Shown one piece after another: positions 25,282-37,600 of a DNA stretch of 64,000 nucleotides. Position numbers and translations under genes: made by a program. How positions within the stretch are numbered: the first letter of the stretch is position 1; every line of letters begins with the position of its first letter. The stretch is taken from positions 13,928,961 through 13,992,960 of the forward strand of contig NC_135071.1 in assembly GCF_051401765.1 (NCBI RefSeq). Direction: 5' to 3'. The notes under the pieces are model-generated. The model searched no databases. It was not told where the DNA came from and saw only the letters and a list, made by a program, of their open reading frames with translations. The stretch comes from Calliopsis andreniformis (taxonomy: Eukaryota > Arthropoda > Insecta > Hymenoptera > Andrenidae).

Positions 25282-27607
25282 CTGAAGATTCATATTATTC
25301 ATTATAAAAATTGAAAATCAAATTGATCTATTCCTCAAATATAATCGACCCAAAATGATCTACGTTTCAAATATTCCCCGAAATATTTCGTTTGAATTCC
25401 TACCACTTGTAGCTCCGTAATCCTATTTTAGACTGAATCGGTAACGTTGAGAGTGACACAAAAATGGTAAACAGTTTCTGAGCCCGCGGAGGTCGAATAA
25501 AGAATGCATACATCAGATGTAAGATCTATTCATATACGTCGTTTACACCGCAAAGTCGACGATAATGACCAAACCATGTAGTTTGCGCAACGCGTGAATT
25601 ATTGTCAGAAGTAATTTTCATGCATAATTGATTTAAACTGTGCTTTGGGCTGTGCGCTAACTACAAACAGTATTTAGTTAAATTGCCCGAAACAATTACG
25701 GTTTACGGACCGGTCCAGAACCGTTTGGCCATATTTTGATAGACCACGCTATTAATTGAAACAACGGGATATATCATTTGTATAAAAGTCGCTGAACAAC
25801 TATTCCCGGAAACGTAATAAGCAACTTCCTTTAGAACACAAATTACCCAGAAAATTGTTCATTTCATTTACATGTGAATAAATATTTATGTACATTTATG
25901 CGCATATTTTCGTGTACTTGTGGATACGATAATTTAAAACTGAAAAATTGAACTATGTACAGAGTAATTGTACAAGAAGACTCTTGCTGAAAAATGGAAA
26001 CTATAAATGTAATAATTGTCGATAACCGACTAATTTAGTGCGAGTCAGTCAATTTGAGACCTCTGGATGTTAAAGTGATAATTGTATCTGTACGCAGAAT
26101 ATCTCGTCACGTATTTTATCTCGTTATGTCACAGATTGCGTCATTGCAATTTATATTATATTGGAAATTTTGAGCAATCAAAGTATTTATCGAATGTTTT
26201 CATTTCCTTGACCTGCTTTTTCCAATTAAATTGAAGCTGATTAATCACTATATGCTGGTTTTCACGTGAAAATCTGGCGATTTTAAGTCTGAATTATAAA
26301 TTTGAAAGTACGTTTGGTGAAAAGAGAAACTTTCTAATTTTTATAAAAAATAATGTGTCCAATTTCGTTTTAGTAAATATAATTAATTATTTACGGTTCA
26401 ATAATGGACTTTCATAACACGAAAACCTTATAAACTTTCTCTATGAAAATATATTCTTACTAAATAATGCCAAATATTATTAAACAAACACTAACTAATA
26501 TGAAAACCTTAAAATGCAGGGTAGAATGATTACAAAAATACATACATATACATAGAAATGTCAATGTCTATGCTATCAACTTTAGTTTTTACTGACATTC
26601 TTTAAAGGTTTGAAAATTTGTACTCTAAATATTTGAGAATCTGAAGATTTCGAAGTTTAAGTATTTGTATTTTAAATATTCAAAAAGTTGAAAATTTGAA
26701 AATTAAGAAATTACATAGCTTTGAATGTTTGAAATTTCGAACATTTCTCTCCTTCCTCTGGACGTGGATTTTTGACGCAGATTTCAACATTATTAAATAT
26801 AATTCTTATACACTGCAATTCTTTGATATATTATATACTGAATTTTATGAACTGTACTTTTATCTGGTGAAGGACGAGAACGAAAGAAAATGAAGATAAG
26901 AATTCAAAATGCTTTGAACCGTACCTCGATTAAAAAATACGAGAACCGAGAGTAATGGAACATAATTTTTCAACAATAAAATTGATAATAGTTAACCTAT
27001 TACACGAAAGCTAAATGAAATTATTTACACTAGGCTGAACCTATTTACTCAACCTCGATGTATGTTTCTGTATTTGCATATTCCAATACTTCAATAACTA
27101 AATCGGTGGATATCATGTATATGATATTTAAATATTGCTAATTCTCAATATAATATAGGTATCATCGCAATATATGATAATAAATATAATTACAATACAA
27201 ATAACTAAAATACTGTAACTATTTATTATAGCGGTAAATAAAATGAAATATTTCCTGATGAAATCGTGTATCATGTAGCATGCACCATGTACCCTTGAAC
27301 CATACATATACTCTTGAACTACATACACCATGCAACAGAAAGAGTCAAAACCACAAGAAACCTCTACCCTCGCAAGTGTGAAACGAAACTTTCCAACCGT
27401 CCATTGGACTTCTTTGCCCTTCACTTGCAAATACCAGATTCAGCAGTTGGCAGAATTGCCAGCCTCCCCAGCAACGATTCCCTCGAACACAGTCCATGTA
27501 ACGCTCTCCAGAATTACCGTGGCTAACCAGAATTCGCGAATTTCTTTTTGCACACGAACGCACCCGATGGGAGGAACCTTTTGTTACATCATTGCTAAAG
27601 AAGAAAC
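25282..27607. other. AT-rich non-coding stretch
   Basis: No gene recognised. A degenerate short-word array (TTTGAAAATTTG type) runs at about 26600-26760 and gives a spurious open frame. Otherwise I see nothing. Confidence 0.45.
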
Positions 27608-27785
27608 CTAAGAGCGTGAAAGACAGAGAAAGAGATAGCCCTTAAAGAGGGGAGTCGAAGAAGGAAAGAAGAAAAAAAAGACCTAAAAAGGAGCAAAAGA
27701 CTGAGGGAAAAGTGGAACGAGAAGCAGGAAGAGAGCGCGGCAGAAATCGAGAGTAGAGGAACGATGGAGAGGGGGTTGGGACCAG
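27608..27785 (+). repeat. long polypurine tract (~175 bp)
   Basis: The plus strand is almost entirely A and G for about 175 bases, with only scattered pyrimidines, for example GAAAGACAGAGAAAGAGATAG and GAAGAAGGAAAGAAGAAAAA. Such tracts can adopt triplex structure, and GAGA-type words may attract GAGA-binding factors. Both are general knowledge rather than evidence from this locus. Confidence 0.65.
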
Positions 27786-28600
27786 AACGAGTCTCCTGTT
27801 GCTTTTGTTACTCTTTTAACAGGTAATACCGAGCATCTGTTCCCAGCAACGGTATATTGCGAACTGGTTCTGTCGGCTACAAGGAACCGGTTTCAGCGAG
27901 GGCCCATTCACGCAACCAGGCCCAGGCCACGTGACCCAGCTTGTCGCTCGCGAGACTCCAGGCTCGAGTCTCGATCACGTGGGACAGTAACGGATTGGCG
28001 ACTGTGTTCGACGACTATGCGCGAGCTGCGCGAGCTGCGCGAGCTGCGCGAGCGATGGTGAGGCCCGAGTGCAGGGCCTTATGGAAACAGCGTCGCTGAG
28101 TGGCGATTGTAAGTGGAGCGTGAAGATATCTGACACAATGCTGAGCCCATAACAGTTATTACTGGAGGATTTTAGTGTCTACTATTTATTGGGGCAGACG
28201 ATGATTACTGTGCTATGTCGATACAAGCTCGCGACTTCAAATCAGTATATGAGGTAAGAAACAGGAGCGGGAGATCAGTTTACACACAGTTTACAGTTTA
28301 ATAGCTTGAATTTGCTTTTTCATAAGCCGAGACCAGCTAAGTGAAAGAATAGTTCCGAGGAAGGTTGACTGGGTCATTGAGCTTGTATCGAGACACTGCA
28401 CTTTCAACTTTTTATTCGACCTCAAACAGCCTTTCCAGATGCTATTCACTTATTTCATCTTGCCCCAGCTAATTTTCGTCTCGTTGCGCTCAGAGTTTTC
28501 GAAATCATTTAGCTTGTTTAATAATTGGATATTTTAGTTTCAGTTGCTCGACTCCAGAATGGCATTGTAACATATCCTCTTACGTTGCATTATAATAAGC
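27786..28600. other. GC-rich non-coding island with E-boxes and a 9-bp repeat
   Basis: After the polypurine tract come two CACGTG sites (27928 and 27976) and then four exact copies of TGCGCGAGC at 28018-28053. Two TATCGAGAC-type motifs follow: one inverted at 28217-28240, one direct at 28379-28400. The arrangement suggests a regulatory or promoter-like island, but no exon is recognisable beside it. Confidence 0.4.
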
Positions 28601-31600
28601 AATCACAAACATTAAATTGCGCTAACATTTGCTAACAATGAATGCGATTCAAGTTACGAAACTCGCGATTTTATTAGAGCGTGTATAAAATTAAACGTGT
28701 TTTTAAATAAATTGACCCGAACAGACGTACGCGTTTTAATAAACAGTGAGAACTGGTATTGACCAATAATGAAATAGTAACGCGAAGTCTAATGAATTAT
28801 TGAACTGAATTTGTGGTGGTTACTGAATATGTGAATACTGCAAAATATAATAATCTGATCGTTCGTTCAACGTTATATTATAAGTTATGTCGATGATCCT
28901 TCTGAGCCAATTTTGGCCGTTTGCCGCTAAGCAAAAATCCCTTTTAAAGAATAACGAAACAACACATCCATCCTAACGCGTTATACTGATAATTATTCTG
29001 TTAATTTTAATTATTTCATCTGTATGTCACGCATACGTAATGTCAATATTTAATTATAATTAAGGTGAGGGAACAAGTTTAATGGCCAGGATGAGTGTAA
29101 CTAATGTAAGTTAATAAAAATATGAGAGACGAAAATGAAAACAGTATAAAAAAGAAATTCCAAAATTCACAAAAACGAACATTTTTTAGAATTCTAAATC
29201 TGAAAAATTGAACACTTGGATAATTATAAATAGAATAATTAGAAAATTCAAATATAAAGAAACTCAAAAATAGTGCAAAAAAGGAGACTTCAGAAATTGA
29301 AAAATTGAAAACCTAAGCAACTTAAAATATAAAAATTTGACGAAATGAAGAACTAAAAATACTGAAGAAATTAAGGATTCGAGGATCGAAGAATTGAAGA
29401 ATTATTAAATTAAAAAAATTAAAAATTGAGAACCTGAAAGCTCGTATATTTGAAAAACTCAAGAATTACAAATTCTTTGTTAAACAGCGAACTCAAATAT
29501 CGCTATATTTGTAAAGGTCAGTCAACGAAGAAGATAATCGCTAGCAAACTGCCGAAGCGATCACCTCACACTTCTCCATGTGCACATATGCGCAAATATG
29601 AAATTATTTAATCAGGAAATATTCTCATATTTTTTTTCTTATCTCTTGTGCATGTTAGCAACTTTTTCCACGTTAGCAAACTTCGAAGCCGTTTCGGGCA
29701 TCGGTATAAAACTTTTATCTCCAGGAACCACAAACCATAGCAAACAGTAGCACTGATATCGATTCAATCCACGAGCCACTAGAGAAATTTTTTTCTAATA
29801 AATCGTAGCATAACGCGATACCACGATTTCGCAGTGGAAAGCGTAACGGCACTGTTTTTCACCACATCACGCGATTTCACGGTAGTCGCGGTGATATTAG
29901 CGACCATACATGTCCATGTTACATTTACCTCGAACTCTTGCGAATCGATGTAATTGGGCTTTCTAATTTCTTCGACCATCATTTTGCAACTAATTGTAAG
30001 AATAAGAGGTTACGAGAAACTTCGAGTTTAATTACAATATTACGAATCCTATTAGATATATACAATTAAATAGATAATTGGACACATAATGTTGAAATTG
30101 GAATAGTAACATTATTCATTGAATAATTTAACGAGCCAAATTAACATCCAATATAATCTAAATTACTTTCGTCGCTAATAACACAAGAAGTTGATGCGAC
30201 TTAAAACACAAGGGAAAAAATTCAGATCTTGTTTTGTCTCTACTTTCCTCATTCGATTAAGGATCGTATCAAACCTAAGAAAGTTTAAGATTCTAAAAGG
30301 TGAAGGTAGAATAGCGAATCAACAGACTCGAGACCGAGGACACAGAAAGCCAGAAACTGTGAGGGGACTCGTAACAGCGCAGAGGCCACGGTTAAGTCAC
30401 TTCAGGAATATACTGGGCGTCTCAAAAAACGTGAGACACTTTTGTAAATCGAACTCTAGACGAAACAGCGTTACCAGACTGAGAAAATAATAAGAAAAAG
30501 TGGGATGGTAATGATAGAGAGTGACTTCATGACTCAATTCTAAACAAATAGAGAAGACACTAAGTAGAGTCCCTATCTTAACCTCCAAATCCCCTCTTAA
30601 AGGAGTTCTTTTTACAACACTAAGGCCATGCAAAATCCTCATTTGCATCCTTCAATGTCCAGAAACTTATCTCTATGATTACGTAATACGAACCATTTCC
30701 AAGAATTTAGAAGCCACAGTCAGGCCTCCAAATATACATATACAGGGTGCCACGAAAGACTTTAATCACTCGCGTTTATTTAAACTGTTCTTCCTTTTCA
30801 CCCGACCCTAGCTTACAAGAAGCCAAATTCAAGTTTCTCACGTTCTATAAGTTCCTAACTGATTTTAAGTCGCGGGCTTCTATCGGGACAACGCCGTATT
30901 TTACGATCGTCTCAGCGCAAAGGTGGATGGCTTCCGCGCGCGCTTCCCAGGGAAAAGGGAATGGAAAAGAGCAAGACAACTTCTGCCGGCTAGAAAATGT
31001 AATAATCTTCTTTCGCTGCGACTGCCAGCGAGTACATGGGTGTTAGGAGTGCAGGAACACAGACAAAGAGGCACGGCGTTGTACACCCACACCTAGGCAC
31101 GTGAGAAACGCCCGCGAAATCCTTTCTCCGCGAGTGGCCTCGCCTTAATATTGCATCAAGTGAATTTTTCCGGAGCAAACGAGCGCGACGGAGCGCCCTG
31201 TATACCCTTGGCGATCAAAACATTTTTAAATCGACGCCCCCTACTGTTGATCCTATCCATTTGAATGCAATAACAACGTTGTTACGATAGAAACTCGACG
31301 CTACATTCGTGCGGTTTTTTTTTTCAAATGAAAAAATTTTTCGTGGCTGGCCCTAGATGAAATATCGTGTAACCAAGGCTTCAACTGAGTCTCAGTCGAC
31401 AGTTTGTATCGAAATATTATTCTGGTGCTTTGTTGATTCGTGGAACGACCGAAATAATCTTTTCAGCGTGATTCACAACCTGCCGCTGCAGGTGAGTTTC
31501 TGCTTATCTGTAGGTATGTATAGACTTAATTACAATGTTGCTTATATACAGAGCTTTCAGAGGCTGCAGCCGTTTCTAGTCAGTAGTTTCGTTTGTTGTT

Positions 31601-31954
31601 TTTCACGAGTTGCAATTCTGGGTGGATAACAGCACATGAGGGGCTAGTACGTTATTTGACGAGGAGGTTGGGATTCTTCTGCCTGAGGTTAAAGTTAGAT
31701 ACGATACTGACTTTGGTTTCTGAGAAATTGAAGATTTGAATTTACAGTATTCGAACGTTTGAGAGAATGAAGATTTGTATTTTAAATATTTAAAAATTTG
31801 GATGCTTGAAAATTTGAGAACTTTGAATATTTGAAAAATATAATTTTTGAATTTTAGAAGTGAAAGATTTGTGTTTGAAAAATTTGGAAATCTAATGATT
31901 CGAAATTATTTGAAATTGTGAAAGTTTAAAATTGAAAATTCGTAGGTACTGTAA
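28601..31954. other. AT-rich non-coding stretch
   Basis: No gene recognised. Degenerate AATTGAAAA-type arrays occupy about 29140-29475 and 31720-31945. A GC-rich block at 30740-31205 starts with TACAGGGTGCC and ends with the complement of TACAGGGCGCT, faintly resembling transposon ends; the matching terminal part is only about ten bases, so I do not call an element. Confidence 0.45.
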
Positions 31955-32400
31955 CGTACAGATCTTACGAAGCCACGACTTTATAAATCTCGAGATCATC
32001 CGCGAAGAGCAAGAATTCGCTTTTACAAATCATTCGTTGGATATCGTTAATATACAGTAAGAACCTCAGAGCAGCAGAGGGCCAAGCTGGGATTCCTGAG
32101 GGACACCAGAGGTCACATATACCATCTCGACAAGCCTTTAACTTTGCGCACTAGGTGCAGCTCTGAATACAAGAGCTCATCCAACTCGGAAAATTGCCTT
32201 CGAAACAGATTTCCACAAGCTTATGTATCAGAATTGCATAATTCACTTTACCAAAAACCTTTCTAAAATAAATATACGTACATAATATTCGTTTATAACG
32301 TCCAGTGCCTTCAAAACAGAATTATAAAAAAAGAGATGTTGATCGAAGTCAAGTAACCTTTTAAAAACACACTGGTTATCGGCTACGATGTTTAAAATGA
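31955..32400 (-). mobile_element. decayed non-LTR retrotransposon (LINE) reverse transcriptase fragment
   Basis: Read on the minus strand, pieces of a LINE-type reverse transcriptase appear in the correct order: NQCVFKR near 32370, then GKVNYAILIHKL (compare the usual AFDKVNH..L block), then SGVPQESQLGPLL, then LLYINDI, then LLFADDLEIYK with the catalytic FADD at about 31995-32006. These are blocks typical of Jockey/CR1/I-like elements. At least one in-frame stop (after GPLLL) and a frameshift separate the GPLL and YINDI blocks, and another stop follows the palm region upstream, so the copy is dead. No endonuclease or other part is visible, and it is truncated on both sides. Confidence 0.8.
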
Positions 32401-33239
32401 TTGAGTCTTAGTTATTTTATTACAATCTTTCCATCCAATAACATTCAATTAAAAACTAGTCTGTTAATTATCGATACTCTGGGTTCTTTATACCAGAAGA
32501 TAATACTGGCTTTCTGTTGAGTGAAAGAAGTTATCAGAAGCCAGAAATAAATTAAAAATGAATCACTGAGGCTTGAAGACTATTAATTTGAGTTTCTTGA
32601 AAAACAACATCCAACGACCAGTTTTGAGGGGAAAAATATGAATGCACTAATTACATCAAGGTAAACATCACTTGGTCTCTCCAGGCGACTGATAGTTAGA
32701 AAAACAATTTCAAAAGAATACCATTCTTGCAATTCTTTTTAAAAAAATACTGAGCTCTGTCCCTTTAGCCTTTAGAAGACCAGGGCGGTCCACATACGAA
32801 CCAGCAACAAACTTAGAAACTACGTGGAACATGTAGGTTACCTATATGCATAAATTTTTCACGGAAAAAATGTAAAGTTTCTATGAAAAAACGCCAGCTC
32901 TCTAAAAATAAATAATTAGTCTGCGGATTTTAATGCATTTATGAAAACTTGGAATGTGTGAAAAGTTACAGCATGCATATGATATTCAAAAACATTAAAA
33001 ATATGAGAAATAGAGCAATCAAAAAAACAAATTATAGTATTTAAAAAACGAACAAAATTTTTATTTAAATTCCATTTCCTCGGCTCTATCCACAAAACAT
33101 ACAAAACTGCATGTTGAACCTGCAGATTAGTCACGCCACCGCCGATTTTGATGATCTGTGGATATATTACAAACGACGAGATTTTTAACAACTTTTCCTA
33201 TACATATAATATGCGGTTATCAGCAAAAATCAAAATCGG
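32401..33239. other. AT-rich non-coding stretch
   Basis: No gene recognised. The 91-codon minus-strand frame at 32916-33191 has no family resemblance. Confidence 0.45.
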
Positions 33240-33245
33240 TAATGG

Positions 33246-33535
33246 TGTGAATAAGTTGACTCAGTGGACAAGTCCAAAAAAAATCTCCTAGGTGTCCCAG
33301 CACCTTATAAGGACCCAGCGGGTCTAAATTGACCCAGTGGGTCTAAATTGACCCAGCGAAAAAAGGTAGCACACACTGAACTGCCCAAGAAACATAGAAT
33401 GCAAGATAGTTACATTTAAGTTACCTATATCCACTGGGTCAACTTAGACCCAGCAGGTCCTTATAGGGTGCTGGGTTGCCCGATGAATTTTTTTCGATTT
33501 GTCCACTAAGTAAATGTTTCATACCCTCACTAAAT
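33246..33535. repeat. ~290-bp foldback element with internal GACCCA repeats
   Basis: The left arm (about 33246-33345) and right arm (about 33430-33535) are inverted: CAGCACCTTATAAGGACC on the left matches GGTCCTTATAGGGTGCTG on the right, and CAGTGGACAAGTCC on the left matches the complement of ATTTGTCCACTAAG. The left arm also carries GGGTCTAAATTGACCCA twice in direct repeat. The loop is about 85 bp of unique sequence. It looks like a short foldback or MITE-like element unrelated in sequence to the one at 12.5 kb. Confidence 0.75.
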
Positions 33536-33621
33536 ACTATGCCATATTTGTAGATATATGTAGAAAAGCGATCATCGCGTTGCATAGTGACGCGTGCGCT
33601 GTCGCGGACGTGTACTAATCG

Positions 33622-33687
33622 TGTCGCATGAAAAGTCCCCTAGAAAGCATTAGAGGCAATGCTTTCTAGAAAACTTCTCATGAGACA
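33622..33687 (-). repeat. perfect-length hairpin, two 30-nt arms and 6-nt loop
   Basis: Arms at 33622-33651 and 33658-33687 are complementary with five mismatched positions, clustered mostly at one CCC/TTT step. Those positions are C opposite A on the plus strand, so transcription from the minus strand would turn them into G-U wobble pairs and give an almost continuous stem. It lies 245 bp downstream of the donor site of the minus-strand furin-like exon, so it would be in that gene's intron transcript. It may be a small hairpin RNA or a tiny inverted-repeat element; the 6-nt loop is short for a microRNA precursor. Confidence 0.55.
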
Positions 33688-33931
33688 TGTATATCACATA
33701 TAAGCAAACTTCAATGTAGTACTAGCAACAGTTTTCTACAAATATCTCAGAAACTAAGGCCGCCCGCCATTATACGTATACAAAAAAGCTCTTCAGAATG
33801 ATGAACGCAATATATCCAAAGATCACCGAAATGAGCGACAGTGTGACTGACCTGCAGGTACACCAACTGCATAAAAATCCGCAGGTCTATCGATGATCCA
33901 AACAACTTCGACTACCACTTTTAACGCTCAC

Positions 33932-34114
33932 CTGTCCATAGTTGTCGAACCCGTGCTTCGCGGCGACCTCCTCGGCAGCTTCCGGTCCGTCGGGCACATG
34001 CACAGCAAACTGGTTCGTGTAGATCGGGGAAGCCCTGCGCAGCACTTCGCCATCCGATCTCGCCAGTGCGCCGATCACGAGCAGCGCGCGCAGCAGGCTC
34101 GCCTTGACGATCAT
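33932..34114 (-). CDS. furin-family proprotein convertase, first coding exon (partial)
   Basis: The exon encodes 61 residues. It starts at the ATG at 34114, in a GCC-ATG context, and ends CAG at 33932 followed by a GTGAGC donor, phase 0. Residues 1 to about 22 (MIVKASLLRALLVIGALARS) are a signal peptide. Residues about 30-61 (YTNQFAVHVPDGPEAAEEVA, then AKHGFDNYGQ) match the start of the furin/Kex2-type pro-domain, where YTN.WAVHI and KHGF.N.GQ blocks are typical. Furin-family enzymes are secretory-pathway subtilisin-like proteases that cleave precursors after paired basic residues. The pro-domain remainder, catalytic domain and P domain should be encoded at lower coordinates but I cannot find them. 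Whether it is the Fur1 or Fur2 type is undecided. The frame stays open upstream to an ATG at 34267, but a start there would bury the signal peptide. Confidence 0.75.
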
Positions 34115-34660
34115 GGCGACTCTCGGCCGCTGTGCTGTCCACGGTCGTTCGATCACTGACGATCGATCGGTTCGCGGGCGATCGATGCACCGACGCGAGA
34201 AGAAACGACGATCGTGAGCGAATCTTCCGATGAACGCGTGTCCCGCGAGTTCTCGTTCAATTTCCAAGCCACTGGACGCATCGATGAGGAAGGGTGAAGG
34301 GAGGGAGGGACGGGGAGGGGAGGGGGAGGAGAGGAAAGGGAAGGGACAGACGAGCTAACGATGCGATATCTCGAAACGGCACTCGGAGATTTTTTCGATT
34401 AATCTAATCGCCGCTGGTCGCCTTATCTGCAACAAAAAGAAGAGAGGAAAACCAAAATAGTTTGCGTTCAGGAAGGATACAGCGAACGCGCTCGCGGTGG
34501 TTATCGCTGATAGGGTTTCCCCTAACCTCGCAGGATGAGGTACCACTGCGGGAAAGTTGTGACGTCATACGAAGGAGGACGTGCTCGCAGGTTTGGGCAA
34601 GTTTCGTTTGAGGCGAAGGGGAAAACGTGCGTACGGTGTTGCCTCGATACTAGGTTGAGA
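34115..34660 (-). promoter_or_regulatory. probable 5' region of the furin-like gene, with G-rich tract and CRE
   Basis: Upstream of the start codon the plus strand has a G-rich tract at 34292-34345 with many GGG/GGGG runs separated by one to a few bases, a strong G-quadruplex candidate on the gene's template strand. A full TGACGTCA CRE lies at 34560-34567. The region is GC-rich compared with its surroundings, as expected of a promoter or first-exon region, but a transcription start cannot be placed. Confidence 0.45.
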
Positions 34661-37600
34661 GATTTAGAGGGACTCTACTTTGAATGCTGCGTAGTAGGTT
34701 AAATTTGAGTTTTCGTAAGTTGAGATCACGGAAGATCGAAGATAGTTGCAAGAAGGCATGGCCAGCGAGCTTGTATCGAGACGATGGAGTTGTTTCAGGG
34801 GGACATGAATGTCCCAGGGATCTTGTATCGAGACAGTACTGGAAATGGATCTTCGAGACGAGTTTCTCATATTTCTAGTATCTATAGCACAGTTGAACTG
34901 CGCGAATAAAGATAAGTTCCCGAGGAGTCGTTGGCCGTCGAAAATTGAAGAGAATAGAAAGAAAACGCATCCTTCACTTAGTGGGTCAATTTGCCCGCCA
35001 AACTGTTGCATGCAATTGCAGTTCTCGAACGAATCCAGTTAACTCGAAGCTCCGCGTGGAACTCGATCTTTCGGCCGTTTCGCGGTAACTATCGACAATA
35101 CGGCCGATATCGACTTCCCCTTTTGCCCGAGACACGCTGTGCTCCGAACTTCCGCAAGTATACAGTTGCTAGTTCGCGATGGAAATTAGATCGTCAACCG
35201 TCTGTCTCTACCCTGTTTCCATCCGTGAGTTCCGTCAAAGCCTGTCGATTCGAGTGATAGCGATGTCTCGATGCGAGCTCGTGACTTCAAGAATTAGATC
35301 AACTTGCGTTCGAAGATCAGTTCTGATACGAAATTTTCGAATACGATGGTATTCAAAATTTCAAACACTATTTTGACGTTTATCTAAGTTTCAAATGGTA
35401 ACATATTCAAATACTCAAAGTTTCAATCAAATATGTGAACCTTATGATATTTGAATATTTCAATATTACAATATTACAATATTCCAATATTCAAACTTTT
35501 AAATAAGTATCTCCAGATATTAAAATATTCTAATATAGCGATACATGAATAACTAAATTTTGTAATTTTTAAATATTCAAATACATATTTCAATACATAC
35601 AAATTTAAACAATATTTCAATATTCCAATATTTAAGTGTTAAAAACATTACAAGTGTTTTCATATTTTCATCTACTTCAATTTTCAAACTCCAATTTTCT
35701 GAACAGAAAATTTTCTAATTTTCTTGAACAGAATCGTTCACTTTCTTGCAATTAGTTCCTTAAAAGTGAAATAATTGGGTATTAATCACTTGTAAGAAAT
35801 TCTCAAAATTGTCTTCCTGTAAACCTGTTAAACATTGGTTTTTTACTGACAAATAATGTTAAGAACAACTGAAAACAATGTCTATTTTTATTAAACGTTT
35901 CCAATAAACTTGTACGAATATAATAACAAAATTTATTTTCCCTGACAAACAATGAAGAGAAAAATATTTTAAAATAAATACTGTCCCATTATTCTAAATC
36001 TCTCGAAAAATCTTTCTACAATAAATCACTCTTGGTAAATATGAAAAAAGTAGCTAAGAGATAGAGAAACAAAAACCTTAATCAATCACTGCCTAAAAAT
36101 GTGCACATGCTAGGTCTTAAACAGGTAGACACAATTGGTTAGCAATTTCCAATGATAATACTTCATTTGATTTCATTAATACATTTTGACTGCAAACTTA
36201 AGCTTAGTTATTATAGAAGTAAAAAATGTACTGAAAAGGTATATACATTATTCATTGTTATCTGTATCAAATACCCGAACATTTGCCTATATTTCAATTC
36301 ACAAGTCTAAAATTTATTCTTTCAGACTTCGTTGTACACAAGTTATATAATACCTATTGATTACGAGAACTCGATATGTACTAATTAACTCTGTTTTGTG
36401 ATTAAATTGCGACTGCTCATTTTGTCAAAAACAAGAATCCTCATCGTCAGTTGTTTCCCTTCTCGTTGACTTTGATTTCGGCCCACCCCCACCCTTCCTT
36501 TTTACATTTTATTTCAGTTTGATCACCGGAAGAATTTCGCCCAAAGTCATCTCAAAGCGAAAATCGCCCCATAGAATTCCATCTTACTGGCGGAAGGAAC
36601 ATTACCGGGGTTTAATTACCAGAAAATTGGAAGAGTGCTCTTACATTAGTAGCATCGTTTCGCATGTGAATTTTCCCAGATTGCAGATAAAACTGGGCAC
36701 ACTTGAAATAAAAATATTGAAAAGAAATTTTGGACATAATAATAAAAACTTTACCATTTTGGAAGAAGAATACTCAAAATACTTATGGTTAGTGCTTTAT
36801 CAATTCCTTGCTGCAAATAGAAGCCCTATCCTTTTACTTTTCTAATGACAATTATAAAGTCTAGTTTTGTACAAATTTTCAAGTAAATCACTCTATAAAC
36901 ATTGATAAATGCATAATGGGCGTGGCCAATGGTACCATGTATTCTCTTGACAGCGTATACGTGAAAGTTCTGTCATGTTTGCGTGGCCAGGCTGAGAAGC
37001 CCAGTAATTAGAATTTCATATTGCAAGGTATTACTTCAGGAAAATTTACACATGTAAATTGATTCAAAATGTGGGTTAATATGTGAATATACATTCGCCT
37101 TAGTAGTGATATAGTATTGTTATTTTTATTAGAATCTAATATTTAAATTTTCGAATATTTGAAAACCCAAATCTTTCAATGTTAGAAACTTTGTTAAATA
37201 GTCTTTTAATGCAATTTAGACATTAAAAGGAGATTACAAGTTAAAACCTGTTATAAGGTAAGAAAAATTCATGAGTTTTTTACGAAGAAGTGTGAATACA
37301 TCGATTTCATTATTTATTCATTACTTGCTAAATATGATTAAGTTTTCAAAGATTGTTAATATCACGCAAGAGGAGAGTCGTTTTACTATTTATTCAAGGC
37401 AACATCAAAATAATTATTAATTATTAAGTTAAATCAAATAACAAGTTACATTATTTACATGCAATGTAACTGTTTACGCATATCATGACCATGATAAAGA
37501 AAGATGAGAGAAGGCAACGAAAATAATAAATTTCGTTGAAATTATTATGAAAGAATACAATACATATAAACACACTGTATGTACCACGTGTGCAAAAAAA

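Noticed and set aside
30742..31205. Possible transposon with TACAGGGYGC ends
   Set aside because: Only about ten bases match at the ends, and the flanks are palindromic, so a duplication cannot be proved.
34115..34267. Furin-like start at the upstream ATG (34267)
   Set aside because: It would place about 51 arginine-rich residues before a clear signal peptide; the ATG at 34114 fits the family.
36519..36845. 108-codon frame just after a TTTATTTCAG
   Set aside because: The acceptor-like sequence is suggestive, but the protein shows no family resemblance and no partner exon.
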